Origin: Teratosphaeria epicoccoides
Lineage: Eukaryota > Ascomycota > Dothideomycetes > Mycosphaerellales > Teratosphaeriaceae
Assembly: GCA_021401465.1 (NCBI GenBank)
Contig: JADDMT010000003.1
Location: 620,001-684,000, forward strand
Length of the DNA: 64,000 bases
Direction: 5' to 3'
In this document: one piece after another, positions 8,729-18,281 of the stretch
How the letters are laid out: the number at the start of each line of letters is the position of its first letter
Numbering within the stretch: the first letter of the stretch is position 1
Position numbers and translations under genes: made by a program
The notes under the pieces: generated by a model
What the model saw: only the letters and a program-made list of their open reading frames with translations
Told to the model about the DNA's origin: nothing
The model's database searches: none

Positions 8729-10630
8729 ATGAACGGCGACATACCCCAGGATGACGGATTGAAATGGTTCGGAGAGGGCTTCGATGGATTCCCCAAACGA
8801 TTGCCAGATGACTGCGTCGAATATATCATCTACAATATCGCCGAAAAGCCGCAATCCAGCCATGCAACCCGGACTAGACTGACACAGATCGCCAAAAAGG
8901 CCACCCATCTCGTCGAGCAGCATGCGAAAGACTACATCTGGCAGCGAGACATATTTGGCTTGAGACTCTTCCCGGATGTAACGAGACAGGATGCAGCAAC
9001 GTGCCAGGAGTCCAGCAGGACGCCTTGTCTCAAGGGACGCACGAATTTTGCCGACTCCGTGGCGGATGAGTGGCTAATCGTCTACCTACTGCTAGAGCTC
9101 AGCAAGCAATGTCCTGATGCGTACATTCGTGTGTATGACACCGACGGCGAATTCCTTCTCATCGAAGCTGCTGGTAGTCTACCCAAATGGCTCAACCCAG
9201 ACATAGCTGAGAACAGGGTCTGGATCAGCAATGGCCACTTACGCATCATCCCGCTAGATGAGGGCCCTGTGACGCGCAATGTGATTATCCAAGATGCTCT
9301 TGACTTCATCGAACGGCACCCTGACAAGCTCATCATCAACCCATTCATCGAGGAGGAAGCGTTTTACAGAATCAAAGCCTATCCTGCAGCTATCTCATCG
9401 ACCTTTCATCATGCACTCATAACAATACCAAGGCGATTGGCATTTATTTTACATCACGGCCCTGCCTATATTTCGCCTGCCATAGAAGCATTTTACCTCC
9501 GAGACCCCATTAGTATAAGGCCCTTGGCCACCAAGGACCTTTCTGCCCTTCATCTTCCACCAGAAGACTTCGTCACAGTCAGCGTTAAGTTTACAAAGGT
9601 TGGCTACGCTCAGCTGCGAAGTCAGCCATTTGACACGCCCCCGGCATGGACTGGCATTATTCCTCGTCTCAGTGATCCAAAAGTTGAGATGGGCATGAAA
9701 GTTGCCTGCGGCTTTGAGATGCTGCTTGCAGACAAGCAGAACCAAGACAGACGGCAAGTACGAGAAACGCATCTTCTACTGGAGAACATCGAAAACGGCG
9801 ACGAAACATTGCCTATCGACAAGGAGATTGATACCTGGCCCAGGATCCAAGATGACGAAAAATGGCTGGATGTCGATTACAACGATTTCGAGCAGGAATT
9901 AGCCGGCAAGAGAGCAGATGGGCAGAGAGGCAAGGGCAAAGGATTCGGTGACAAAGGTGCGGAGGAAAATCTCCGCAAAATGGTATCTCGGTTTGAAGAC
10001 TTCCTCAACGATGACAATGCTGGCGCGGAAGGCGTCGACGAGGACGATATGAATTATCCCGAGTCTGAGGAGGAAGATGAAGGGCATGAAAGCGCGGACG
10101 GAAACGACGCTGCGTTCGACGAAGCAGAATTCGAGCGTGCAATTAAGGACATGATGGGTATGCCAGCCGATCAGGTCGAGAGATCCGGACTACTAGAGGA
10201 GGCACGAAGGCTAGCCCTTGAAGACGAAAAGATGGGCGAAGCACCAGACGAGGACGAGGAAATGCGAAAGGTTATGGAGCTCATGGAAAAAGAACTCAAA
10301 GGCCACGGTGCGCTGAACCTTACTGACTCCGAGAAAGCCAAGCCCTCAAAATCAAGCAAGAAAGTTCAATTTGGCCCCGAACGTCCGCCAGGTATGCGAG
10401 ATAAGGCTTTGGCGAAGGGCAAGGGAAATGGCAGGATGGACATCGAGGAGGACGAGGATGTCGGCCCAGGTGATGGGGAGTTAAGTTCGGACGACGAGGA
10501 ATTCAATGATGTGGATCTAGGGCTTGCGAAGAATATGTTGGAGGCATTCAAGGGACAGGCGGGGATGGCGGGGCCGGCGGGGAACTTGATGAAGGCGTTG
10601 GGGGTGGGAATGCCGAGGGACGAGGAATAG
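8729..10630 (+). CDS. ecd: Ecdysoneless / SGT1 family protein
   Basis: The encoded protein is 633 residues from the ATG at 8729; the frame is open further upstream, but family alignment (short N-terminus, then the FPKRLPDDCVEYIIY motif) favours this start. Residues about 20-450 match the SGT1/Ecd family: the LPDDCVEY start, a conserved DEWLIVYLL helix, the YDTDGEFLLIEAA strand pair and WISNGHLRIIP. The last 180 residues are very acidic (EEDEGHE, DEDEEM, SSDDEEFNDVDLG), as in human ECD, where the acidic tail is a transactivation and interaction region. Human and fly Ecd act with the spliceosome (PRP8/U5) and in cell-cycle control; fission and budding yeast data on this family are limited, and the role here is inferred by homology. 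No intron is needed. Confidence 0.88.
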   Translation: MNGDIPQDDGLKWFGEGFDGFPKRLPDDCVEYIIYNIAEKPQSSHATRTRLTQIAKKATHLVEQHAKDYIWQRDIFGLRLFPDVTRQDAATCQESSRTPCLKGRTNFADSVADEWLIVYLLLELSKQCPDAYIRVYDTDGEFLLIEAAGSLPKWLNPDIAENRVWISNGHLRIIPLDEGPVTRNVIIQDALDFIERHPDKLIINPFIEEEAFYRIKAYPAAISSTFHHALITIPRRLAFILHHGPAYISPAIEAFYLRDPISIRPLATKDLSALHLPPEDFVTVSVKFTKVGYAQLRSQPFDTPPAWTGIIPRLSDPKVEMGMKVACGFEMLLADKQNQDRRQVRETHLLLENIENGDETLPIDKEIDTWPRIQDDEKWLDVDYNDFEQELAGKRADGQRGKGKGFGDKGAEENLRKMVSRFEDFLNDDNAGAEGVDEDDMNYPESEEEDEGHESADGNDAAFDEAEFERAIKDMMGMPADQVERSGLLEEARRLALEDEKMGEAPDEDEEMRKVMELMEKELKGHGALNLTDSEKAKPSKSSKKVQFGPERPPGMRDKALAKGKGNGRMDIEEDEDVGPGDGELSSDDEEFNDVDLGLAKNMLEAFKGQAGMAGPAGNLMKALGVGMPRDEE

Positions 10631-11004
10631 GAGGAGGGTTGATTGAAATTTGGCTGATGGTCACAATTGTGACCTGTCTACTAGCCTTGTGATTACTTCC
10701 AAGCCACGGCCGATTGTCGCTCTCTGCTTGGGTCTTTGTAAACTGGCCTGTCATCCTGCTGACCGCAGCTTCCCATCGACGCCACTGTCGTCTGGCGTGC
10801 CGTGCAACACCTCATCGTGACGGCAGTGTGCTCGAGACATCGAGCCTGCTGACTGCGCGACTGATGGCCGGACAATCAGCTGAAGCGGCATGATCATGGC
10901 GAATCTGGGTTTGTGCAGCAGTTGTCGCTTGCACTCGTCAACGTAATTGTCGAGCAGTTGCATCACCCGATCCATCCTCCTGAACCCGCACCCTTAGCAA
11001 CTGC
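10631..11004. other. Convergent intergenic spacer
   Basis: It lies between the 3' ends of the ecd homolog and the IFI6-like gene. Only short shadow ORFs are visible. Confidence 0.55.
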
Positions 11005-11707
11005 TCAGAGCTCCTTCTCCGCCACTGTGCCATTCACGGTTCTCCCAGCCACCCACCTTGCTAGCCCGTATGCAGCATTGCCGGCCCTGACCAACGCATC
11101 AGCGGCCAGTCGACCCTTGCCGCCCCATGGCCGCACCTTGCGCCATGGAGAAGGGGCTGCCAGCCGAAACAGTACGCAGCTTGCTCTGTAGCGCGGTGGC
11201 AACAGTCTTAGCAGCTGGTCCACGTCCGCTAAAGCCTAGCAGGTGAAAGAAAGGAGTGCTGACGAGACCTGGATGAATGAAAACGAGGCCTTGGACGACG
11301 TAGAAGGCGGTGTTTTTTGGGTTATCCTTGATGTACTGCAGAACTTCTTGGGGTAAGTCTTCCAGTTTGACGGCTTGCAGATTGTCAAGCGTCTCGTTAG
11401 ATTCAAGCGCATCGCTCGCTTTCCTGATCCATCCGCCGAGGCCCGTCCCATCCAGGTTGTCGAGTGCGTCCGCGAGTGTGGTGGCTGTGCGTGCGATCAA
11501 GTCATTGACATCTCGAACCTCGAATCTGGCCAATTTGGTCTTGACCTCCTCGGCCACCTGCTGTGCCCAGCCGACACCATCCTCACCAGCATCGCGGACC
11601 TTCCGACCAAAATTCTCCCAGTCAATCTTCTCGAACTCGGCTTGTGGCGTCTGGGAAGAGGATGAGACGCTGCTGTCTCGCCTCGCCTCTGCAACCGCCA
11701 AGATCAT
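11005..11707 (-). pseudogene. IFI6/IFI27-like (interferon-induced 6-16 family) membrane protein with a late frameshift
   Basis: The intact frame runs from ATG at 11707 to a stop at 11099 (202 residues). It starts with an acidic helical region, then a hydrophobic C-terminus with the family signature: LGFSGRGPAAKTVATALQS, an AGSPFSMAQGAAMG glycine/alanine turn, and then it ends abruptly (RQGSTGR). The adjacent frame continues directly with GKGRLAADALVRAGNAA and 30 more residues to a stop at 11005, looking coding and family-like after a one-base shift near 11115-11127. The family in animals sits in mitochondrial or ER membranes; fungal members are uncharacterised. It could be a genuine truncated protein, a recent frameshift, or an assembly indel. 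The ATG is the first after an in-frame TGA. Confidence 0.55.
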
Positions 11708-11739
11708 TTGTTCATCTCATAGCTATGCTCGTGCACTTC

Positions 11740-12101
11740 GTCCACAGTGAGATGCTCACGTCCACGGTTGTTTTAACATCAGTGCAACAAAGTACTCTTC
11801 TGATGGCTTGACGGCCGCAAGATGCTGTCCAGTGCTATGGTAGACTCCAGTGATGGCTGGGCTGGCGAGGCAGATGAAGAACTGCTTTTTCTGATGTTCT
11901 AGCACAGACGCGACATGTCTCCAGAATGGCATTCGGGGGCATAACCCAAGCTATCACGGCCAATTGGTCGTCGATGCACCCTTCCTTGACCAGTCTCGAG
12001 CGGCAATACATCCGAACAGCCAGCGTGATGGCGGTAAGGGATACAAACGGCATAAAAGTACCAGAGATATTTGGCCCACGGCCAGCGATCGGAGCCGTCA
12101 T
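11740..12101 (-). pseudogene. Truncated rhodopsin-domain (SAT4/PTH11-like) integral membrane protein fragment
   Basis: Exon 1 (ATG at 12101) encodes RGPNISGTF, a transmembrane helix, then RMYCRSRLVKEGCIDDQLAV followed by IAW, the classic TM1/loop/TM2 start of fungal rhodopsin-domain proteins. A 47-nt GT...TGCTAG intron after AWx leads to a frame reading GVYHSTGQHLAAVKPSEEYF, the conserved GxxxGxGxH loop and following helix. The gene then runs into a stop at about 11740, immediately upstream of the IFI6-like start. Five of the seven expected helices are absent, so this is a remnant of about 100 residues. Intron boundaries are inferred. Confidence 0.6.
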
Positions 12102-12811
12102 CGTCGAGGCGACAGCCCTTTAACTTGCAGCATTGGAGCGAGCGGATGCCATGATGGGAAACACACCGTTTCCACGTTGGCTCGATGCGAATCAGAAAAT
12201 GTTCTGACGTAGACTCCCGTCATTCTGGCAGTCAAGGCGGAGCTTCATGTTGCATGTGCACTGTTCTTCTTCAAATTGTCAACGACATTCGTGCCTGCTA
12301 CAACCCAGTGAAGCCCTCGTGGGACCGCGGCTGCTGGACACGAATGCATACGCAAAGTCAGCGCGAAACTTCGCAGAGCCACGAATGATTCCAGGAAATA
12401 GCGGTTTGCGACCTGTACGTACCTCGACCAGTGCCTGACGCGCAATTGACGCGCATGTTAGGAGCCAGCATGATATAGCGGGCACGGGTCATGGGCCACG
12501 ACGTTACATCTGAGGAGAATCGGCTGCAAGACGAGCTGGCATGTCAAATCGCACCCGGATGTTGCTTGCGCGTCCGCAGGCCTTGTTTCTGTTCAGTCGC
12601 CGAACCCCAGAGAGCAGATAATCAGACCATCTGCCAGCACTGGCTGCTGTCGATGGGCTCTGTATTCTTCAGATGTACATAAAGCAGTCACGCCTTTGGC
12701 TTACTACCTTTCTGCCGCAGACTCCTGGGTATTGTGCTCTACACACCACCGACCTTGCCGTTGAACGCTGTGCTAAGTCATCAATTCAATCCTTTACTTC
12801 GAGCTCGTTGT
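12102..12811. other. Intergenic stretch without a supported gene
   Basis: Only small ORFs under 70 codons with no recognisable features. It contains the 3' flank of TAF5. Confidence 0.5.
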
Positions 12812-15384
12812 TCAAGCTGCATTGGGCAGGTATGCACCACCTGCCATGACCAGATTCATCTGTGTAAATCTGACCTTATACACGGGACTCTGCTTCGTGT
12901 AGAACGTAGAGATCAGGTCTGCTGTAGGCCCAGTCCTGTTGTCTTTTGGCTTGCTCTGCTTCGCTACAGCAGCGGATCCGCCGACGGTAGCGCCATCCGC
13001 GGTCGTCTTGGATTCGCCATTCACCTTGGTACTGCTTTCTTTGACGGGGGCAACGTCCCAAACGCGCACCGCCTTGTCCGCGCCGCCTGAAACGAGGACA
13101 CTGCTCTCGACTGACCAGTCAAGCGAGTAGATCGCAGTCCGCACACCACAACGCATGCGCTTGATGAGTCGACCGCTGTGAACATCCCAGAGCAAGATCT
13201 CGCCCTTGTCGTCTGCGCTGGCGATGACTCGACCATTTGGTGCGCAAGCGGTAGCAGTGACGTTTCCAGCGTGACCTGTATAAACCCGTTTGCACGTGCC
13301 GCTGGTGAGCTCCCACACTCGGACAGATCTGTCACCTACACCGCTTGCAGTGACGACGTATGCGCCATTGGGATGCCAGGCGACTGTCTCGACGTCGCTA
13401 TCGTGTCCAACGAACATGCGGAGGGGCGCTATCTCTGGCGTGCTCCACAGGCGAGCGGTGCGGTCAGCGGACGCAGAGACAAAGTAATGACCGTGCGGGC
13501 TGAACCGAACGTCCCAGATTGGGCTTGTATGACCGCGGTAGACGACCAGGTTGCTCCACGTATCCAATGACCAAAGGCGTATGGTCGAATCCGCAGAACA
13601 GGATATCATGTACCTTGGCTGAGACTCGGAAGAATAATGAGTGCCGCCATGACCGTTCGTTGCAGGCTCGGGAAGCGCGATGGATGGAGAGAAAGAGAGG
13701 GCATACACAGGTCCGGAGTGACCTATCAGCCGTCTCGAGGAGGAAGGTTGTTGGCCTGGAAGATCACGTGGCGACACGAGAGGCTTGTTCTCGAGCGAGA
13801 ACACGCGAATGTACGACTCTGCTGTTCCTATCGCGACGAGCTTATTGTCTCCTGAGAACTCTATACAGTTCACGCTGTCGAAGGTATTGTGAAAGGTGAA
13901 CATGGTGACGCTGACACCTGGTCCAACACCACCGGTCCGACCCTCGATCTTGAACCGATCACGATTCTCGCGAACCTTTTGAACCTCCATCGCAACGTCT
14001 CTCGCGGTTGAAGGAGGAAAAGGTATTGAGTCTCTTGGTGGACCAACGTCATCTGTTGGCTCCTGCTTGATTGTCTGCTCGAATGTATCCACCAGCGACG
14101 AGCGGCCTGGCGGAGGCGGATTGATGGAGTCCTCTTGGCTAAGATCGGCTTTGACGTCTTCCATTAGATCAGATTCCATCGGCATGTTACCCGTCCTGAC
14201 CTTGTCGAGGCCAGTAGATGAAGCATCGCGAGCAAGATTCGACGATCCTGGATGATGACCGGGAATGCCTTCGTCTTCCGCAGCTCTGTCTGGACCATCA
14301 TGTCGCTCGTCTAACATCTTTTGGAGACCACGTGTCCCACCCAGCGATCGGTCGACAGTCCTGACATCGAGGTGCGTCTGTATTATCGAGAGGACGATGC
14401 GACCGCCTGCATCGCCGTTGGTCTCGAGGAAATCGATAAGGTTGAGGAACGCCGAGTTGCTGATGGTCAGGCGATATTGATTTTCTCTGTACTTCTTCGC
14501 GAGAGCATTTTCTTGCGCATGTTCCGGTTCGCTTAGTGTGCTGAGAGCTGCAAGGTCGTCGCTGTGTTCCTCTTCAAATTGTTCTCGGAATTCTCTGAAG
14601 TACTCCTGGGCATCATTGAAATAGCAATCCGTGACCGCTTGGAGGTAGGAATAAACGTAGACAGGCCACAGTAAACGCAGCATTTCCGGCTTGTACAGTT
14701 CCAGCGACTTCTTGATCCAGTTTTCGAGAAGATGAAACGCGTCGCTGAACATCTTGCCGCCTTTGTCCTCGATGCGGGTGAAGATCGGCTGGCCATCAGG
14801 TCCGACATGTGCACTCTCTCTGCGTAGCATCGCCTCGGTCTTGCTGTAACCCTTTTTCGAGAGGTATTCCAGCACCTGCGGGATGGCATCAGCTTTGGTC
14901 GCCATCATCAAGCCGCTCGATGGAAATCGTGGCGATGAACCCAGATCAAAACGTGCAGCCCGAATGAGGGCAGTAGTTTCGCGCGAAAGGGAGATGAAGA
15001 GCAACCGCGCTACAGAGTGATTCGCTCTCGCTCCATTTCGCGAATATCTTGTATATCATGCGCTGTACTCTCCCTCTCTGATGAGTTCCGAACGACAACA
15101 TGACAACGCAAGGCCTGCGCATCTCGCTTTATCGTTCACATGGCACATCCTCTGTGATAAGGCGACCTGGAACCCGGATAGCAAGGCCTTGACGCCGCCG
15201 CCGTGCTACACTTGCCCACCTGCCTTGCAATAGAACATATGGACTGAATGTGACTTACAATCTGATTCAGATTCTGCTGCGAATTGCCGCCTCCAGGCGT
15301 CGCTGCCTGTGGCGTGCTCATGCTGCCTGCGCTCGGAGGGCCAACGCTCGCCGTCCGCAGCGGCGGAGGCTGTTGCGCGGCCAT
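12812..15384 (-). CDS. TAF5: TFIID subunit TAF5 (SAGA/TFIID WD40 subunit)
   Basis: Two exons: 15384-15259 (42 codons) and 14875-12812, giving 729 residues. The 383-nt intron has a perfect GTAAGT donor and an ATCCCGCAG acceptor; splicing joins NLNQI to VLEYLSKKGYSKTEAMLRRE, making an unbroken LisH motif as in fungal TAF5. Residues about 75-200 are the TAF5 N-terminal dimerisation domain (FSDAFHLLENWIKKSLELY). A disordered acidic linker follows, and from about 370 onward there are six to seven WD40 repeats with WD-type ends (IRLWSLDTW, ARLWSTPE, VRVWELTSG, ILLWDVHSG, VRVWDV). TAF5 is a scaffold of TFIID and, in yeast, SAGA. An ORF-only reading would begin at in-frame ATGs inside the intron (14908 or 14905) and lose the true N-terminus. 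The gene is divergent from MED11. Confidence 0.92.
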
Positions 15385-15592
15385 ATTGATGTCGTTGTGT
15401 CACATGCAGCGGATTCCGATGTTCGTTCCAGATGCGGCTGATGTAAAGTCGCGAAAGCGTGAGATCCAATAGGCACGTGAAGCGGGGCTTAATTTGGCAT
15501 GTGAGGCTCTGCGGGATGCACCGAGGAAGGACCCCCTCTTGTCGATGATGTCCTATGCTATTTCCTTCCAACAGCAACATGCAGCACTCGCG
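15385..15592. promoter_or_regulatory. Bidirectional promoter TAF5 / MED11 with CCAAT and CACGTG
   Basis: Only 208 nt separates the two start codons. A CCAAT box (15466-15470) is followed three bases later by the palindromic E-box CACGTG (15474-15479). In fungi CCAAT is bound by the Hap/CBC complex and CACGTG by bHLH factors such as Cbf1; binding here is inference. Confidence 0.55.
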
Positions 15593-16060
15593 ATGACAGA
15601 CCAGACATTCACGCCAGCAGATCGCATCCGCGAGCTTCATGGCGTCAATGCAGAGGTCGTCATCATATTGACGGCCGCCGCCAACGCCATCAAGGCCAAT
15701 GCGCCCAGCGCCGAGGAAGGCGAAGATGTCGAGTCGCGCAAGAAGGCCATTGAGGAGCACATGCAGGGCTTTCTCGTAGCGCTTCAGTCGATGACTACGA
15801 AACTCAAGAGGAACGTGTATGCGCTTGAGGAAGCTGGCATTATCGAGCCTGAGGCCACGGTGTTGAGTACTCCGGCAGCTGGCAGAGGTGGACAGACCGT
15901 GGCAGCAGTGGACAAGATCACCAACAATGGGTTGGGCAATCTGGATGTTGGATATTTGAATAGCAGGGGTAATCGGGTGGGAGCGGAGAAGGAGGCCGAG
16001 TTGATGGAGCAAGCGAGGAGGCTGGCGGAGGGAGTGCTTGCAGGGCAGGAAGGTGGGTGA
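15593..16060 (+). CDS. MED11: Mediator subunit Med11
   Basis: The protein has 155 residues from the ATG at 15593 (MTDQTFTPADRIRELH). The frame is open upstream, but family members begin just before the ADRI(R)EL helix. It is almost all helical: helix 1 (DRIRELHGVNAEVVIILTAA), then a long helix with SRKKAIEEHMQGFLVALQS, and KRNVYALEEAGII, matching the Med11 four-helix-bundle half that pairs with Med22 in the Mediator head. The C-terminal helix (KEAELMEQARRLAEGVL) is usual in filamentous fungi. It shares its promoter with TAF5, another RNA polymerase II initiation factor. Confidence 0.85.
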   Translation: MTDQTFTPADRIRELHGVNAEVVIILTAAANAIKANAPSAEEGEDVESRKKAIEEHMQGFLVALQSMTTKLKRNVYALEEAGIIEPEATVLSTPAAGRGGQTVAAVDKITNNGLGNLDVGYLNSRGNRVGAEKEAELMEQARRLAEGVLAGQEGG

Positions 16061-17540
16061 AGAGTGCCCTCGGGCTTCAGTACTGTCTGGACGAGGCCAG
16101 ACCATCTTTGAACGCCAGGCAGGAAGCTTCTAGCCATGACTACATTGGCACGAGGATTTGCACTGAGTACAATCGATGGACGAGCAGGCTCGAAGGCTTT
16201 TACCATCATAGAATGGGTGCGGATGTGTTTCGTCGCAGGATCGTGTCACACTCCATTTGCTGTTTCATTCTGGACCTTTATGGAGGTGCAGCTATGGCCT
16301 AGTCGCGAAGGCGGGAGTCATCAAGAGAAGACAACTAGGCCCAAACGCACAAGGAGCGCCCGGCAGGTGGAGCCCACCAACGGCAAAGTATAAAGGCTCC
16401 TTGCATATCCCACACAACATCCGCGTGCAATGAAAGCATGGGCAGCGCTTCGCCGAAAGGTCGATACCGACGGACAATGCGCCGTGCTCAACATTGAATA
16501 TCATGGGGTCATTTATCTTCAGCCGAGAGAGCGTTTTAGATAGCATGAACAAGTGCTCGCATGAGAGTCGTAGCCTCAGACACTGCTCTTCGTAGACGCT
16601 TGATCGCGCAATATACACGCATTGGAGTTCCTCGACTTGTACAAATTGAACTGATCAGAAATCAAAAGTACTCCCAAAAGATTCATGGCAATCACAGCAG
16701 TGTGCGGTGCAGCTTGCGCGACAACGAGCGTCCAAATCCGCTCGGACATAGCTCGGGTCAAATCTCTTACATTATATATCGATTTTTTGCAATTATTGAT
16801 CGACGGCGGCGTTATTGTAATCATCATGCACCTTGCCTGTAAGCACACAATACACACCAAGGTAGGTCACATTCGGCTAATTGTCTCTCCAGTTTACCAG
16901 ATGCATCCATGCAATACGCCAATATGCCGCATTATCAATATTTGGAACCCCCAAGACAGAAATGTCTTTTTGCACTTTTCACGGAGGGCCTGGGTTTGAA
17001 CTGGGTTTGAACTGGAGAATTTGAATATCTGCGCGATGGGGACCTGGCGATGAGTGCAAAGATGATGCGTGTTCCCAGTATGCATGCTTGGCGCATAAAA
17101 GTTCCGAGCTTTAATGGAGCAGTGTATATAAATTCTCTGGCAAGCAATATGGGGAATCTTGATTGCAATTTGACCTGCGCGAGAGACGCGAGAACGGCGG
17201 GTGCATTCGAGCAGAGGTAGTTGCATGAAATACGCCCTGCGCAGCAATAGCCATTTGGACTGTTGCATCTCGCGTGCGACCTGGGCACAGGAACAGGTAC
17301 ATACATACATTCGACGTTGCCTCGGGTATGTGCGCAGGGATCAACGTCTCCGTCTTCGTCACCGCCTTCTTCTTCAACCACAGCGTGTGGTTTGTTTGAA
17401 TCGAGGAACCTCTCGTACGCCCAACTGATCATCCTACGTCTTGCAAAAAGCATCTTTGATGCCCCTCAATTGCGCATTGTGCACCACCCTCGTATGGCGC
17501 TGCAGCCTTCAAACGCTATGCCTCACAAGGCCGGTGAAGC
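16061..17540. other. 1.5-kb intergenic stretch, no supported gene
   Basis: Many overlapping short ORFs on both strands, none with a domain or a credible splice model. A short direct repeat of GGTTTGAACTG occurs at about 16991-17012. Base composition is more AT-rich around 16.6-17.1 kb than in flanking genes. Confidence 0.5.
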
Positions 17541-18078
17541 TTACTTCTGCCCGCTCTTGCCCTTCCCACTCTTCTCCGCCCCTACGGCTTCTTCAGCCGC
17601 CTTGCCCTTCTTCTGCTCCTCCTGCCCAAAGCCGGAAATCAAATCCAGCAGACTCTCGCCTTTGGTTTCTGTGCCAACGGCCTCCTCACCGTCTTGCGCC
17701 TAGTCAACACATTAGTGTTCAACCTAGCCATCCGTTTCAGAACGGTAGGATCACCTGCTCCGCCTCCATAGTGTCAACATCAAAGCCTCTACCAAATCTC
17801 CGTCTGAAATTTTTTAATCGTCCCGCTTCGTCTTCCTCGATGTTCAGCAGTTTCTGACTGCTCGGGTTCCAGAGGGCAGAGTTTTTGGTGTCTTTTGTGC
17901 TCTTGTAGACGGGCTCAGGCGAGGTTGTGCGATGTAGGAAGGTCGAGCCGTCGGAGAGAGTGACCATCTGGGTGAAGGTGTAGGGGCGCTTCGGGCGGCG
18001 GATGAGCGAGGCGCGACGGATCTGTTGGTGTAGTTGACATTGTCGGCATACGGGCCGCGCTGGCGACTGGACAAGCAT
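17541..18078 (-). CDS. MRPL36: Mitochondrial large-subunit ribosomal protein bL31m (MRPL36)
   Basis: Two exons: 18078-17755 (108 codons) and 17699-17541, for 160 residues. The N-terminus is basic and lacks acidic residues (MLVQSPARPVCRQCQ onward), fitting a mitochondrial import signal. The bL31 core follows: RPYTFTQMVTLSDGSTFLHR, then TTSPEP, and NSALWNPSSQK. The 55-nt intron (GTGATC...TTGACTAG) removes a stop seen in the unspliced frame and adds a 52-residue tail rich in Lys/Glu (GFGQEEQKKGKAAEE), typical of fungal bL31m C-terminal extensions. It shares a 203-nt divergent promoter with the large predicted mitochondrial protein at 18282. The start was chosen as the ATG directly before the import-type sequence; the frame is open further upstream. 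Confidence 0.87.
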
Positions 18079-18281
18079 GTTGAGTGGATGTCGGCTGGTA
18101 GGTGGTGACTGCGCATTGGTGGAGGACTGGAGCGCTCTGGGGCTTGCGGAGACGCGGAGGAGACTGCGGAGCCATGAGCTACTCGTACATGAACCTTCGG
18201 AAACATCCAGTTTACATTGCACATGCACTTCTGCTCTGAGCCTCTTCGGAGGCGAGGCAAGCTGTAAATACATCCCGTATA
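18079..18281. promoter_or_regulatory. Divergent promoter between two mitochondrial-protein genes
   Basis: 203 nt between the bL31m ATG and the ATG of the KH/flavin-reductase gene. An inverted CCAAT box (ATTGG, 18115-18119) is present. Shared regulation of two mitochondrial genes, possibly by the Hap complex, is inference. Confidence 0.45.

Noticed and set aside
14905..14908. ATGs taken as the TAF5 start
   Set aside because: They lie in the first intron; the upstream exon restores the conserved NLNQI-VLEYL LisH start. Kept only as a possible alternative start.
15206..16105. 299-codon minus-strand ORF over MED11
   Set aside because: Antisense to MED11; only its last part overlaps the real first exon of TAF5, which is in another frame.
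16980..17020. Possible tRNA B box (GTTCAAACC on the minus strand)
   Set aside because: No flanking T-arm pairing, no A box at the right distance and no acceptor stem; it is part of a short direct repeat.
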